Positions 40,224 through 49,395 are shown, numbered from the stretch's first letter. The stretch is 64,000 bases of DNA from Collinsella sp. MSK.8.10 (GCF_019041915.1 NZ_JAHPYF010000006.1:62001-126000); one strand, 5' to 3'. The notes: generated by a model from the sequence alone, not told the origin. Numbers and translations are program-made.

Positions 40224-40453
40224 GTGGTCAAAAAATAGCAAATATGAGTACTGTTACTTTTTTAGTAACAGCGATTTTGAATTAAAAAGGCCAGTCTTGG
40301 CCTTTTGTGTCCGGTTTTGGAAGGATGCATCGGCATTTTTCGTCCAGCCACGCAATCGTTAATGCACAGACAGAATAGATTTGTACATTATTTTTCGCGC
40401 CTAAAATGAAACGCCGTTTGTGACAGTACTCACAAACGGCGTTTTTTGGCCAC
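40224..40453. repeat. AT-rich inverted-repeat element, copy 2
   Basis: Left end at 40224-40257 is almost identical to the left end of copy 1 at 25688 (34 bases, one difference). The right end at 40420-40453 is its inverse except for a ten-base block that is replaced by sequence forming a perfect 15-bp terminator hairpin (40409-40423 with 40430-40444, then TTTTTT). The inner hairpin CTGTTAC-N7-GTAACAG (40251-40271) is kept. The interior is AT-rich and non-coding. Confidence 0.75.
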
Positions 40454-40537
40454 TGGGGTGTCCGGCAGGTGGCAAGTACCACTCAAAACCGCGTTTTACA
40501 CGCGCTCGAGCAGGCTCTGGCGTCTGTTTCTACGCGC

Positions 40538-41896
40538 CTACTCGTTCTTGGGCGCGGGGTGCTTGCAGATCACACTCATGTAGATCATGCCAAGTACGGC
40601 CGCGGTGACAGAGCCGGCGAGAATAGCGGCCTTGGCAGCCAGAACCTCAAACTGGGCCGTCGGGAAGGCGAGGCCGCTGATGAGAATCGACATGGTAAAG
40701 CCGATACCGCCCAGAATGCCCACGCCGGCAATCATATGCCAGTTGACATTGTGCGGCAGCTCGCAGGCCTTGAGCTTGACCAAGGCGAACGTCATGCCAA
40801 AGATACCGATCGGCTTACCCAGCAGCATGCCAAAGTACACGCCGAGCGTCACCGGGTCGGTGAGCAGCGTGCTCATGTCCACGCCCACTAGGCGAACCTG
40901 TGCGTTGACGAACGCAAAGATCGGCAGGATCACAAAGTTGACCGGTGTGGAGATCAGACGCTCCATGCGGATGAGCGGCGGGGTCACGCGGTGCATGACG
41001 CGCTCGACCTTGGTGGTCGAGACGGTAAAGTCATGCTGGCCCAGGATGTGCGCCTCGTCGTCGTAGCGGTCATCGAGCAGCGGCAGGCACTCGCCCAACC
41101 AATCGGTGAGGCTATCGAGCTTGACGCCGCACTTGGCCGGAATGGTAAAGGCCAAGATGACGCCAGCAAGCGTGGCATGTACGCCGCTCTTGAACATGCA
41201 GAACCACAACAGCAGACCCAGTACCGAATACGGGGCAAGGCGGTAATGCTGCGTCTTGTTGAGCCACACGAGCGCGCAGGTCACAAGCGCGGCGGCGCCC
41301 AACCAAAACGGATTGGGGCTCTGGCCGTAGAAGATGGCGATGGCGGCGATGGAGATGAGGTCGTCGGCGATGGCGAGCGTCGAGAAGAACACGCGCACGC
41401 CGTTGGGCACGCGATTGCCCAAAAGCGACAGTACGCCCAGCGCAAAGGCAATATCGGTTGCCATGGGGATGGCCCAACCGTTGTGGGCGCCGGCATGGTT
41501 AAAGATCAGGTAGATGCAGGCGGGAACGACGACGCCGCCCACGGCCGCCAGCATGGGAAGCATGGCCTGACGCGGATTCTTGAGCTCGCCGACCGTCATC
41601 TCGTACTTAAGCTCAATGCCCACCAACAAAAAGAAAATCGCCATGAGGAAGTCGTTGACGAAAAGCTCAACGGTGAGACCGGCCGTAAGGTTGCCCAGAC
41701 CCACATACAGCGGGGTCTCCAAAAAGTGATGGATGACCTCGTAGGCATCGGTATTGGCGCAAATGACGGCGGCGATGGCGGCGAAGACCATGACGGCGGC
41801 GGAAATCGTGCCGTTCTCGGCGATGCGCTCCCAAATGTCGTGACGCTCAAAGCGCTTGCGCTCACGAACGTTGAACAGCTGCTCAGTTGCTGCCAT
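40538..41896 (-). CDS. nhaA: Na+/H+ antiporter NhaA
   Basis: 452 residues, multi-pass membrane protein. Family landmarks: 'FLVGIELKYEMTVGEL' -type segment (FFLLVGIELKYEMTVG), 'GWAIPMATDIAFALGVLSLLG', 'TLAIADDLISIAAIAIFY' with the paired ion-binding Asp residues, and 'SILISGLAF' near the end. It exports sodium for protons and aids pH and salt balance. AAAGGAG seven bases before ATG 41896. It is monocistronic by layout. Confidence 0.93.
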   Translation of the reverse strand: MAATEQLFNVRERKRFERHDIWERIAENGTISAAVMVFAAIAAVICANTDAYEVIHHFLETPLYVGLGNLTAGLTVELFVNDFLMAIFFLLVGIELKYEMTVGELKNPRQAMLPMLAAVGGVVVPACIYLIFNHAGAHNGWAIPMATDIAFALGVLSLLGNRVPNGVRVFFSTLAIADDLISIAAIAIFYGQSPNPFWLGAAALVTCALVWLNKTQHYRLAPYSVLGLLLWFCMFKSGVHATLAGVILAFTIPAKCGVKLDSLTDWLGECLPLLDDRYDDEAHILGQHDFTVSTTKVERVMHRVTPPLIRMERLISTPVNFVILPIFAFVNAQVRLVGVDMSTLLTDPVTLGVYFGMLLGKPIGIFGMTFALVKLKACELPHNVNWHMIAGVGILGGIGFTMSILISGLAFPTAQFEVLAAKAAILAGSVTAAVLGMIYMSVICKHPAPKNE

Positions 41897-42104
41897 GGAC
41901 GGCTCCTTTCACGGGAAAGCTCCCGTCTTAAAAAAGCACGGCCCGCCTAAGTGGCGGCGCCGCGCTCTAACGTATTACGCTTGCATCTAGCCTACCCTGC
42001 ACGACAAGCACGCAGGCGTGGCCGAAAAGCGGAACCACAGGTTGAACATTATTTGCTCAACGGCACGGGCACGCCTGTCCAAGAGACGACGCGGCGCCGT
42101 GCAC

Positions 42105-42144
42105 AAAAAACGACCGGAGCGCGGGGCGTCCGCGATCCGGTCGT
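42105..42144 (-). terminator. terminator after the pyrophosphatase gene
   Basis: Minus-strand stem ACGACCGGA / TCCGGTCGT (42144-42136 with 42118-42110) followed by TTTTTT. Located 20 bases past the ppaC stop. The region 41897-42104 has no gene. Confidence 0.9.
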
Positions 42145-42163
42145 GGCATTTGGTCAACTAAAC

Positions 42164-43087
42164 CTAGCAGGCGGCCATAATGGGGGCAGCGACCTGCTTC
42201 TTACGGGAGAGGACGCCCGGCATCCAGACGCCGTCGTGCTCGTCGGCAATGCCCAGGCCCTTCTGAGCAGCCTCGGTCTCGCCCTCGAGCAGGACCTGCG
42301 AGCCCTCCTCCATGATGTCGGTGATGCACAGGACAATGCCGTCAGCACCCTTCTCGGCGGCGTAGGCGCGCATGGCCTCGCGAATCTCGTCGATCATGCC
42401 GAGCGCGCGACTCTTGTCGACGGTCTCGTACTGGCCAATGAGCAGCTTCTTGCCGGCGGGCTCGAACATCTTGATGTCATTGCCGACCATCTCGGCAGCG
42501 GTGAAGGAGCCGGACGGACGGGTGAGGAAGACCTCCATGCCAAACTTGACCGGGTCGACGCCCACCTGCTCGCCGAGCTTGGCGGCGACGGCGCGGTCGA
42601 CATCGGTGGTGGTGGGGCTCTTGAGCATGAGCGTGTCGGTCATCATGGCCGAGAGCAGCAGCTTGGCCTGGACGTCGGAAAGCTCAACGCCGAGCACGCC
42701 GGCGAGCTTGGTGACGATGGTGCAGCTGGAGCCCCAGGGCAGGCAGATGTAGTGCAGCGGGCCGGCGGTCTCGAAGTCGCCGATGCGGTGATGGTCGACG
42801 ACGCCAAAGACCGTGGCGTCCTTAAGGCCGGCGACGGACTGGGCGGACTCGTTGTGGTCGGTGAGGACAACGAGCTGACCGGCCTCGACGGAATCAATCA
42901 TGCGGGGCTCGGCAATGCCGGCGTCGGCGAGCAGCTTGGCGGACTCTGCCGGAAGCTGGCCCAGAGCGCAGGCCTCGTAGGTGTTGCCGGCATACTCAAC
43001 CTGGTTGAGCAGCTGGGACAGGACGACGGCGCTCATGATGGCGTCGTTATCGGGGTTCTGGTGACCAAAGACAAGAACGTTTGCCAT
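42164..43087 (-). CDS. ppaC: manganese-dependent inorganic pyrophosphatase
   Basis: 307 residues of the DHH phosphoesterase family II pyrophosphatases. Metal ligands are visible in 'FGHQNPDNDAIMSA' (His9, Asp13, Asp15) and 'GVVDHHRIGDF' (DHH motif, about 95), and the substrate-binding 'LSRKKQVAAPI' closes the protein. It hydrolyses pyrophosphate from biosynthetic reactions. GGAGG precedes ATG 43087. Confidence 0.95.
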   Translation of the reverse strand: MANVLVFGHQNPDNDAIMSAVVLSQLLNQVEYAGNTYEACALGQLPAESAKLLADAGIAEPRMIDSVEAGQLVVLTDHNESAQSVAGLKDATVFGVVDHHRIGDFETAGPLHYICLPWGSSCTIVTKLAGVLGVELSDVQAKLLLSAMMTDTLMLKSPTTTDVDRAVAAKLGEQVGVDPVKFGMEVFLTRPSGSFTAAEMVGNDIKMFEPAGKKLLIGQYETVDKSRALGMIDEIREAMRAYAAEKGADGIVLCITDIMEEGSQVLLEGETEAAQKGLGIADEHDGVWMPGVLSRKKQVAAPIMAAC

Positions 43088-43209
43088 GGATATCCTCCAC
43101 TTGATATGTGTACTTGGACGTAGCTATGGTAGCACGCCGATGCCGAGCCTTCGCAGACAGAAGGGCCACGGCATATTTTGTGGCAGGCATGGGGGCCAAG
43201 GCTGTCCCT

Positions 43210-43252
43210 TTTGCACCATGTTGGTGCAAAGTAACCTGACCCCCTTGCACCA
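43210..43252. repeat. TTGCACCA hairpin repeat downstream of the ROK kinase gene
   Basis: TTTGCACCA-TGT-TGGTGCAAA (43210-43230) is a perfect hairpin, and a further TTGCACCA lies at 43245-43252. On the minus strand it directly follows the kinase stop. It looks like a dispersed extragenic repeat and may act as a terminator. Confidence 0.6.
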
Positions 43253-43253
43253 G

Positions 43254-44207
43254 CTATTTGCCGGCAGCGCGCAGGGCTACGTAGGCGGCACCGATGATGC
43301 CGGCGTCGTTGCCGAGCGAAGCGACCTTAATGGGCGTCTCGCGCGAGGCGGAAAGCGCGTAGCGCTGGAAGTGCTCGCGAACCTTGTCGAGGTAGACATC
43401 GGCCGAGGCAGACGCACCGCCGCCGATCAGGAACATCTCGGGGTCGACCACGTTGGCAATAAGCGCCAGGGCACGACCGAGATAATCGGCCATGGTATCG
43501 GCCGCGGCCAGCGCGAGCTTGTCTCCCTCGCGGCAGGCCTGGAACACGTCCTTGGAATCGGAGGGGCCGGTGAGCTCGATGGGCTCGACGCCCGCCTTCT
43601 TGCACTCGGCAAGGTAGTTGCTCACCACGCCGGTGGCGCTGGAATACTGCTCCAGGTGGCCATGGCCGCCGCAGCCGCAGGTGCGCTCCTCAGCCGGGTT
43701 CAGGCACATGTGGCCAATCTCGCCGCCGGCGCCCACAACGCCCGATACCACGTCGCCGTTGACGATAACGCCGCCGCCCACGCCGGTACCAATGGTGACC
43801 ATCACCACGTTCTGTACGCCCTTGGCAGAGCCGAGCCAGGCCTCGCCCATAGCAGCAGCGTTGGCGTCGTTCTCGTACTTAACGACCGCGTCGGGGCAGT
43901 GCTCCTGGATGGCGATCTTGAGCTCGGGCAGGTTGATGGCGATGTTCGCCTTGACCTTGGCATCGCCCGATACCGGGATGGGGCACGGAACGGCCAGGCC
44001 AATGCCCGACACAAAGGCACGCGGAATCTGGGCCTTGGCGACCACCTGGTCGATAGCCTCGGTCACCGCGGCAAAGCCCGCAGCGTCAACGATGGGAGGC
44101 GTGGGCACGCTGGCCTTGGCAAGCAGGTTTCCGTCCTCATCGAACAGACCCTCCTTGACCGAGGTGCCGCCGACGTCGATGCCGATGTAATACTGCTTAG
44201 GTTCCAT
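43254..44207 (-). CDS. glk: ROK-family glucokinase
   Basis: 317 residues from ATG 44207 (AAGGTGG seven bases before). 'YYIGIDVGGTSVKEGLFD' is the phosphate loop, 'KYENDANAAAMGEAWLG' carries the catalytic Asp, and the ROK zinc signature is 'GEIGHMCLNPAEERTCGCGGHGHLEQYSS'. It phosphorylates glucose or a related hexose with ATP. It is divergent from a GntR regulator and near manA, which suggests a role in hexose use. Confidence 0.88.
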   Translation of the reverse strand: MEPKQYYIGIDVGGTSVKEGLFDEDGNLLAKASVPTPPIVDAAGFAAVTEAIDQVVAKAQIPRAFVSGIGLAVPCPIPVSGDAKVKANIAINLPELKIAIQEHCPDAVVKYENDANAAAMGEAWLGSAKGVQNVVMVTIGTGVGGGVIVNGDVVSGVVGAGGEIGHMCLNPAEERTCGCGGHGHLEQYSSATGVVSNYLAECKKAGVEPIELTGPSDSKDVFQACREGDKLALAAADTMADYLGRALALIANVVDPEMFLIGGGASASADVYLDKVREHFQRYALSASRETPIKVASLGNDAGIIGAAYVALRAAGK

Positions 44208-44261
44208 GGGAGCCCACCTTTCTCGTTTAAACATTGCCTGTATGGTACCGCTCCCAAGGCA

Positions 44262-44302
44262 AAAACCTACCAAAAAGGGACAGGTTTGTTTTGGCAGGTT
44301 TT
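44262..44302. repeat. inverted repeat in the glk/gntR intergenic region
   Basis: Arms AAAACCTACCAAAA (44262-44275) and TTTTGGCAGGTTTT (44289-44302), one mismatch. It lies 55 bases upstream of the glk start, so it is either a leader structure or an extragenic repeat. Confidence 0.6.
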
Positions 44303-44357
44303 ATCTGGGAAAACGCGAATGACCGCTTAACGCGACATTACTCAGATGTTTATCTAT

Positions 44358-44371
44358 TTAGAGCGCTCTAA
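44358..44371. promoter_or_regulatory. TTAGAGCGCTCTAA palindrome, candidate operator
   Basis: A perfect 14-base palindrome in the AT-rich region between the divergent glk and GntR genes, about 120 bases upstream of the regulator. TATACT boxes follow at 44446-44462. It is a plausible operator for a dimeric repressor, not proven to belong to the adjacent GntR protein. Confidence 0.4.
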
Positions 44372-44489
44372 TTTATATGCAAAGCGACTTTTAATTATAT
44401 CTTTCTCGAACTTTTTAAATATACAATAGGGATGCTTAGGTGTTAACTATACTTTCTTTTATACTCAACCAAGTTGGAAAGGAGGTTCC

Positions 44490-45209
44490 ATGATTCCCAA
44501 ATACGAAGCGATAGCTGCAGATATTCGTCGCACTATCGAGGGTGGCGCTCTTAAACCGGGCGACAAGCTTCCTACCGTGGTTGAGTTCTGCAAGCTCTAT
44601 AACGTTTCCAAAATCACCGTCAAACGAGCTCTTGAACAAATCACCGAAGAAGGTCTTATTACCAGCCGGCGTGGATCGGGTACCTACGTTAAGGACACGG
44701 CGGGGCTTCCCGGCCAGGCGTTTTTCCAGGGCAAAAACGACCGTACCCAGGGTTTTTCGTATGAGCATCGCGGGGAGAAGGTGACCTCGGTGGTCTACGA
44801 TTTCTCGATCGTTAATCCACCAGCGGACATCGCAGCCCAGCTGGGAATTGCCGAGGATGACTTTGCCTATCACGTCGTGCGCGTGCGTCAGGCCGATGAG
44901 AAGCCCATCGTTATCGAGTACACCTACATGCCCCTCGAGCTGATTCCAGGCCTTAAAAAGAAGGACCTGTACGGATCGGTCTACCGCTTCATCCGCGAGC
45001 AATGTGGGCTGAAGATTTCGAGCTTCCACCGTACCATTCGCGCCGTGGCAGCAACCGAGGAAGAAGCCGAGCGTCTGGACACCAAACTTGGCTCTCCCCT
45101 GCTCGAGCTCACCCAGATTGGCTTTTTGGACAGCGGCGCCGCCTTTGAGTATTCGATCTCGCGCAACGTTGGCGATCGCTTTGAGTTGCACAACGTAACG
45201 TTGGCATAA
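44490..45209 (+). CDS. GntR-family regulator with UTRA domain
   Basis: 239 residues. Winged HTH 'YEAIAADIRRTIEGGALKPGDKLPTVVEFCKLYNVSKITVKRALEQITEEGLITSRRGSGTYV' (5-67), then a UTRA domain (about 90-235) with 'PIVIEYTYMPLELIPGL' typical of HutC/YidP-like members. AAAGGAGG four bases before ATG 44490. It is 68 bases upstream of manA on the same strand and divergent from glk, so control of hexose or mannose metabolism is likely; the ligand is unknown. Confidence 0.87.
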   Translation: MIPKYEAIAADIRRTIEGGALKPGDKLPTVVEFCKLYNVSKITVKRALEQITEEGLITSRRGSGTYVKDTAGLPGQAFFQGKNDRTQGFSYEHRGEKVTSVVYDFSIVNPPADIAAQLGIAEDDFAYHVVRVRQADEKPIVIEYTYMPLELIPGLKKKDLYGSVYRFIREQCGLKISSFHRTIRAVAATEEEAERLDTKLGSPLLELTQIGFLDSGAAFEYSISRNVGDRFELHNVTLA

Positions 45210-45283
45210 GTTTTTGTAGTCACGCGGGCGCTCGTTTTGAGCTGTTTTGTGCAACGCCCGCGCAACATAATGGGGGTATGAAT

Positions 45284-46216
45284 ATGTCCGATTTGATTAA
45301 ACTGACGCCGATCTTCCACGAGAAGATCTGGGGTGGCCGCCAGCTCGAAACCGTATTTGGTTACGACATTCCCGAAGGTCCCATCGGTGAGTGCTGGGCC
45401 ATCTCGGCCCATCCCAACGGTGACTGCCAGATTGCGGAGGGACCGTACGCCGGCCACACGCTGTCGTGGCTGTGGGCCGAGCACCGCGAGCTCTTTGGCA
45501 ACTGCGAGGGCAAGGAGTTCCCGCTGCTCATCAAGATTCTGGACGCCAAGGACGACCTTTCGATCCAGATTCATCCCAACGACGAGTACGCCGCCGAGCA
45601 CGAGAACGGCAGCCTGGGTAAAACCGAGTGCTGGTACGTGCTGGATTGCGAGCCCGGCGCCACGATCATCGTCGGCCAGCGTGCTAAAGACCGCACTGAG
45701 GCCGCACAGATGATCAAGGACGGCCGCTGGGACGACATGCTCAACGTACTACCGATCCACAAGGGCGACTTTTTCCAGATTGATTCCGGTACCGTTCACG
45801 CCATCAAGGCCGGCACGCTCATTTTGGAAACGCAGCAGTCGAGCGACGTGACGTATCGTCTGTACGACTATGATCGCCCGGGCACCGACGGCAAACTGCG
45901 CCCGCTGCACATTAAGCAGAGCCTCGACTGCATCGACTTTGACGTCCAGGCCCCGGTCGATGGTACCGTGACCGCGCCCGAGGTGGACGGCGTGACCGAG
46001 CTCGAGTCTAACCCCTGCTACACCGTCGATCGCGTGCGTGTCGACGGCAGCAAGATCCTCGACCAGCGCTGGCCCTTCATGTGCCTGTCGGTCATCGACG
46101 GCGAAGGCACCGTCTGCGGCGACCCCGTCCACAAGGGAAGCCACCTGCTGGCCCCGAACACCGTCAGCTCCATCGACCTCGAAGGCAAGATGGAACTGAT
46201 CATCAGCCACCTCTAG
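45284..46216 (+). CDS. manA: mannose-6-phosphate isomerase, class I
   Basis: 310 residues from ATG 45284 (GGGGGT six bases before; ATG 45278 is too close to that site). Zinc and substrate segments: 'LTPIFHEKIWGGRQLETVFGYDIP', 'DLSIQIHPNDEYAAEHENGSLGKTECWYVLDCEPGA' and 'DSGTVHAI'. The length fits the short Bacillus-type ManA. It interconverts mannose 6-phosphate and fructose 6-phosphate. Confidence 0.92.
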   Translation: MSDLIKLTPIFHEKIWGGRQLETVFGYDIPEGPIGECWAISAHPNGDCQIAEGPYAGHTLSWLWAEHRELFGNCEGKEFPLLIKILDAKDDLSIQIHPNDEYAAEHENGSLGKTECWYVLDCEPGATIIVGQRAKDRTEAAQMIKDGRWDDMLNVLPIHKGDFFQIDSGTVHAIKAGTLILETQQSSDVTYRLYDYDRPGTDGKLRPLHIKQSLDCIDFDVQAPVDGTVTAPEVDGVTELESNPCYTVDRVRVDGSKILDQRWPFMCLSVIDGEGTVCGDPVHKGSHLLAPNTVSSIDLEGKMELIISHL

Positions 46217-46241
46217 GTCGCAGCAACAACCAAAACGCAAC

Positions 46242-46277
46242 AAGGGGCTCCCCCGTCCACCAACGGAGGAGCCCCTT
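46242..46277 (+). terminator. terminator after manA
   Basis: Stem AAGGGGCTCC / GGAGCCCCTT (46242-46251, 46268-46277) with inner CCGT/ACGG pairing, 26 bases after the stop. T run is short. Confidence 0.75.
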
Positions 46278-46358
46278 ATCCATATATATCAGCCCACCCG
46301 GCTCTCCAGATCAAAAAAGCGGACGAGCAGAGCGACGTTCGCAAGCAACGTTATCTAA

Positions 46359-46487
46359 GGACCTGGGCGGGCGTATGGGGCAACATCGATCGCGAGTTCC
46401 GCACGAGCCGGAGAGCACTTAATGTGCTCTCCGTGCGAGCAGGACTGCCCGAGCAGGCGATGTTGCCCCATACGCCCGCCCAGGTCC
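46359..46487. repeat. 129-bp nested fold-back with perfect 30-bp outer arms
   Basis: Outer arms at 46359-46388 and 46458-46487 are perfect inverse copies over 30 bases. Inside is a second perfect hairpin, GGAGAGCAC-TTAAT-GTGCTCTCC (46410-46432), flanked by CGCAC/GTGCG. It ends eight bases before the pcrA stop and probably stops transcription of pcrA, but is far larger than an ordinary terminator. Confidence 0.85.
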
Positions 46488-46494
46488 GCCGGGA

Positions 46495-49395
46495 TCACGA
46501 CAGCTTGACGATCGGAGCAAAGCCCTTCATAAGCTTTTTGGTCTGGCCGGTCTTTTCGAATTGGACCTCGATCATGTCTCCGACGACCGAGAGCACGGTA
46601 CCCGTGCCAAAAGTCTTGTGGCTCACGGTATCGCCCGCGGCAAAGTCCTGCGATGCGCTGGCACGATCGACCTTGCGCTCCACCGTCGGGGACACCTTGG
46701 ACGACGGCTTTTTGGCTCGCGGCGCACCCGAACCAAAGGTCGAGGCAACACGGCCGGCATCGGGCGAAACCCCACGATGGCGCTCGGTCCCGTAGCTGCT
46801 GCCGCCAAAGAAATCGTCAAAGCTCGATCCACCACGTGAACCAGAACCGCCGGTCGAGCGCGTATGCGAACCAAACACCTTGCCGCCATACATGTCCGAG
46901 CCCATACCCGATCCAAAGGTGCCGTGTCGGTCGCCGCGTTTCTCCCAGCCCGTGCCCTCAAAACCGGCAGAACCGATGCCGCTAAACTCGATATCCTCAA
47001 ACGGAATCTCGTTGAGGAAGCGCGAGCGCGGGTTGGCAGAGGTCGAGCCGTAGGTGCGACGCGTGGCCGCATAGGTCAGGAACAGGCGCTTGCGAGCACG
47101 CGTGATGGCGACGTAGGCCAAGCGACGCTCCTCCTCGAGCTTGCCCGGATCGTCACTACCGCCAAAGTCGTGCACGTGCGGGAAGATACCCTCCTCCATG
47201 CCGGCCACGAACACCGCCGGGAACTCCAGGCCCTTGGCGGAGTGGATGGTCATCATGGTAATGGCATGCGTCTCGCCGGCCAGGGAATCCAAGTCGGAGC
47301 GCAGGGCCAGCCACTCCATGAGCGCCGGCAGCGCCTTACAGGTGAGCGGACCGTAGGTGCGCTCGATCTCGTCGGCATGCACGGCACCCGCCGGCATCTC
47401 CGTCGGCGCGGCATACGCGTTGCCCGCGATGGCGGCGGCCAGGGCATCCTGCGGAGACAGCGCCGGAGCGGCCAAGCTATCGAGCGGATTGGAGCCCGCG
47501 GCGTCACGCGCGCCAACGAGCGCCTCAAACGAGGATACCGGGGCAGATGGCCCCGGTTCGGGCGCAGGCGCGCTCACCACGACAGGCTCGGGCTCGGCGC
47601 TAGCAGGCACATCGGCAACACCGGCAGCGCGCAGCTCTTCCAAGCTCTCGAGCGTACCTTCGATATCCTCGTGCGTCTCCTCAAATTCGGCGGCGACGCC
47701 CAGGAATTCCTGGATGTTCTCGGCGCGGCTCTCGGACTCCATGGTGCCCTCGGCGCGGAAAGCCTGCAGTAGGCCCGTCTTATCGACAATCATCTCGACA
47801 ACGTCCTTGAGCTCGCCGTCCATGCGGCGACCCTCGCGCACCAGCGACACAAAGCTCGACAGGCCATTGCGCACCTTGGCGCTAAACATACCGGTCTCGG
47901 CGCACGCGATCTCGCAGGCCTGGAAGAACGAGCAGCGGTTGTCGCGCGCCAGCTGCTCGATCTTTTGGATCGAGGTGGAGCCGATACCACGGCGAGGTGT
48001 GTTGATGACGCGCTTGACGCTCATCTCGTCGGCCGGGTTCACGATCATCTTGAGGTAGGCCATGACGTCGCGGATCTCGGCACGGTCGAAGAATCGCGTG
48101 CCGCCCACAATCTTGTAGGGCACGCCCGCGCGCAGGAACATATCTTCGAGAATACGCGACTGGGCGTTGGTACGGTAGAACACGGCGATGTCGTCGTAGC
48201 TCGTGCCCTTGGAGTGCAGCTTCTCGATCTCACCGGCAATCCAGCGGCCCTCGTCGCGCTCATCGCTCGCCTGGAAGGCCTGGATCTTCTCGCCATCGCC
48301 CTCGGCCGTAAACAGGCGCTTGTCCTTGCGCTGCGAGTTGTGGCGCACCACGGCGTTGGCGGCGCTCAGGATGTGACCCGTGGAACGATAGTTCTGCTCC
48401 AGCTTGACGGTCTTGCAGTTTTTAAAGTCCTTCTCAAAGTCCAAGATGTTGGTGATGTCGGCGCCACGCCAGCTATAAATGGACTGGTCATCGTCGCCTA
48501 CGACCATGAGGTTTTGGTACTTGGCGGCCAGCAGGTTGGCGATCTCGTACTGGACGTGGTTGGTGTCCTGATACTCGTCGACGCTAATGTAGCGGAAGCG
48601 CTCTTGGTACTTATCGAGCACCTCGGGACGGGTGCGCAGCAGCTCGAGCGCGCGCACGAGCAGGTCGTCGAAGTCCATCGCATTGGCGGCGCGCAGGCGG
48701 CGCTCCAGCTCTAGGTAGACCTGCGCGGCCTTTTTGTCGTTGGGGCTATCGGCGCTCTTGAGCATGTCCTCGGGGCCGATCATGGCGTTTTTGGCCGAGC
48801 TGATCTTGCTGCGGATCATGTTGATGGGGAACTGCTTTTGCTCGATGCCGAGCGCCTGCATAATGTCACGCACCATGCGCTTTGAGTCATCGTCATCGTA
48901 GATGGTGAACTGGCCGGTGTAGCCCAGCAGGTCGGCGTCCTCGCGCAGCATGCGCACACACATGGCATGGAAGGTGCACACCCACATACCGCGGGTGCCG
49001 CTGGGGATGAGCGCTGCCAGACGCTCGCGCATCTCTGCCGCGGCCTTGTTGGTAAACGTGATGGCAAGAACCTGCCAAGGCTTAACGCCCAGATCGCCGA
49101 GCATATGTGCGATGCGGAAGGTCAAGACGCGGGTCTTGCCCGAGCCGGCGCCGGCGAGCACCAGCAACGGGCCCTCGGTGGTCAGGACGGCCTCGCGCTG
49201 GGCGGGATTAAGGCTGTCGATGTCGACGAGCGGCTTGGCGGGCTTGGGCGACGGCACGGGAGCGTCGTAGATGTCGAGCGGAACGAGCTCGGGCTCCGGC
49301 GCAGCGGGGGCGGTGTATGCATCGAACGGCACGGGTTCCGGCGCGGGCGGAACGGGTACCGTGGCGTTCTTTTCCCAGGGCAGGGGCTGGGTCAT
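46495..49395 (-). CDS. pcrA: UvrD/PcrA-type superfamily 1 DNA helicase
   Basis: 966 residues from ATG 49395 (GAGGAG six bases before). An extra Pro-rich N-terminal stretch of about 55 residues precedes the helicase. Motifs in order: 'SLNPAQREAV' (Q), 'VLAGAGSGKTRVL' (I), 'YISVDEYQDTN' (II), 'VVGDDDQSIYSWRGAD' (III), 'KLEQNYRST' (IV), 'MMTIHSAKGLEFPAVFV' (V), 'AYVAITRARKRLFL' (VI). An Ala/Pro-rich insert of about 110 residues lies before motif V. The C-terminus has the Gly/Ser linker and the Tudor-like domain 'AGDTVSHKTFGTGTVLSVVGDMIEVQF' that binds RNA polymerase. It acts in repair and in clearing replication blocks. Confidence 0.94.
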   Translation of the reverse strand: MTQPLPWEKNATVPVPPAPEPVPFDAYTAPAAPEPELVPLDIYDAPVPSPKPAKPLVDIDSLNPAQREAVLTTEGPLLVLAGAGSGKTRVLTFRIAHMLGDLGVKPWQVLAITFTNKAAAEMRERLAALIPSGTRGMWVCTFHAMCVRMLREDADLLGYTGQFTIYDDDDSKRMVRDIMQALGIEQKQFPINMIRSKISSAKNAMIGPEDMLKSADSPNDKKAAQVYLELERRLRAANAMDFDDLLVRALELLRTRPEVLDKYQERFRYISVDEYQDTNHVQYEIANLLAAKYQNLMVVGDDDQSIYSWRGADITNILDFEKDFKNCKTVKLEQNYRSTGHILSAANAVVRHNSQRKDKRLFTAEGDGEKIQAFQASDERDEGRWIAGEIEKLHSKGTSYDDIAVFYRTNAQSRILEDMFLRAGVPYKIVGGTRFFDRAEIRDVMAYLKMIVNPADEMSVKRVINTPRRGIGSTSIQKIEQLARDNRCSFFQACEIACAETGMFSAKVRNGLSSFVSLVREGRRMDGELKDVVEMIVDKTGLLQAFRAEGTMESESRAENIQEFLGVAAEFEETHEDIEGTLESLEELRAAGVADVPASAEPEPVVVSAPAPEPGPSAPVSSFEALVGARDAAGSNPLDSLAAPALSPQDALAAAIAGNAYAAPTEMPAGAVHADEIERTYGPLTCKALPALMEWLALRSDLDSLAGETHAITMMTIHSAKGLEFPAVFVAGMEEGIFPHVHDFGGSDDPGKLEEERRLAYVAITRARKRLFLTYAATRRTYGSTSANPRSRFLNEIPFEDIEFSGIGSAGFEGTGWEKRGDRHGTFGSGMGSDMYGGKVFGSHTRSTGGSGSRGGSSFDDFFGGSSYGTERHRGVSPDAGRVASTFGSGAPRAKKPSSKVSPTVERKVDRASASQDFAAGDTVSHKTFGTGTVLSVVGDMIEVQFEKTGQTKKLMKGFAPIVKLS

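Noticed and set aside
43210..43252. CRISPR array
   Set aside because: The short repeats are one hairpin plus a single extra half; no regularly spaced repeats occur anywhere in the window.
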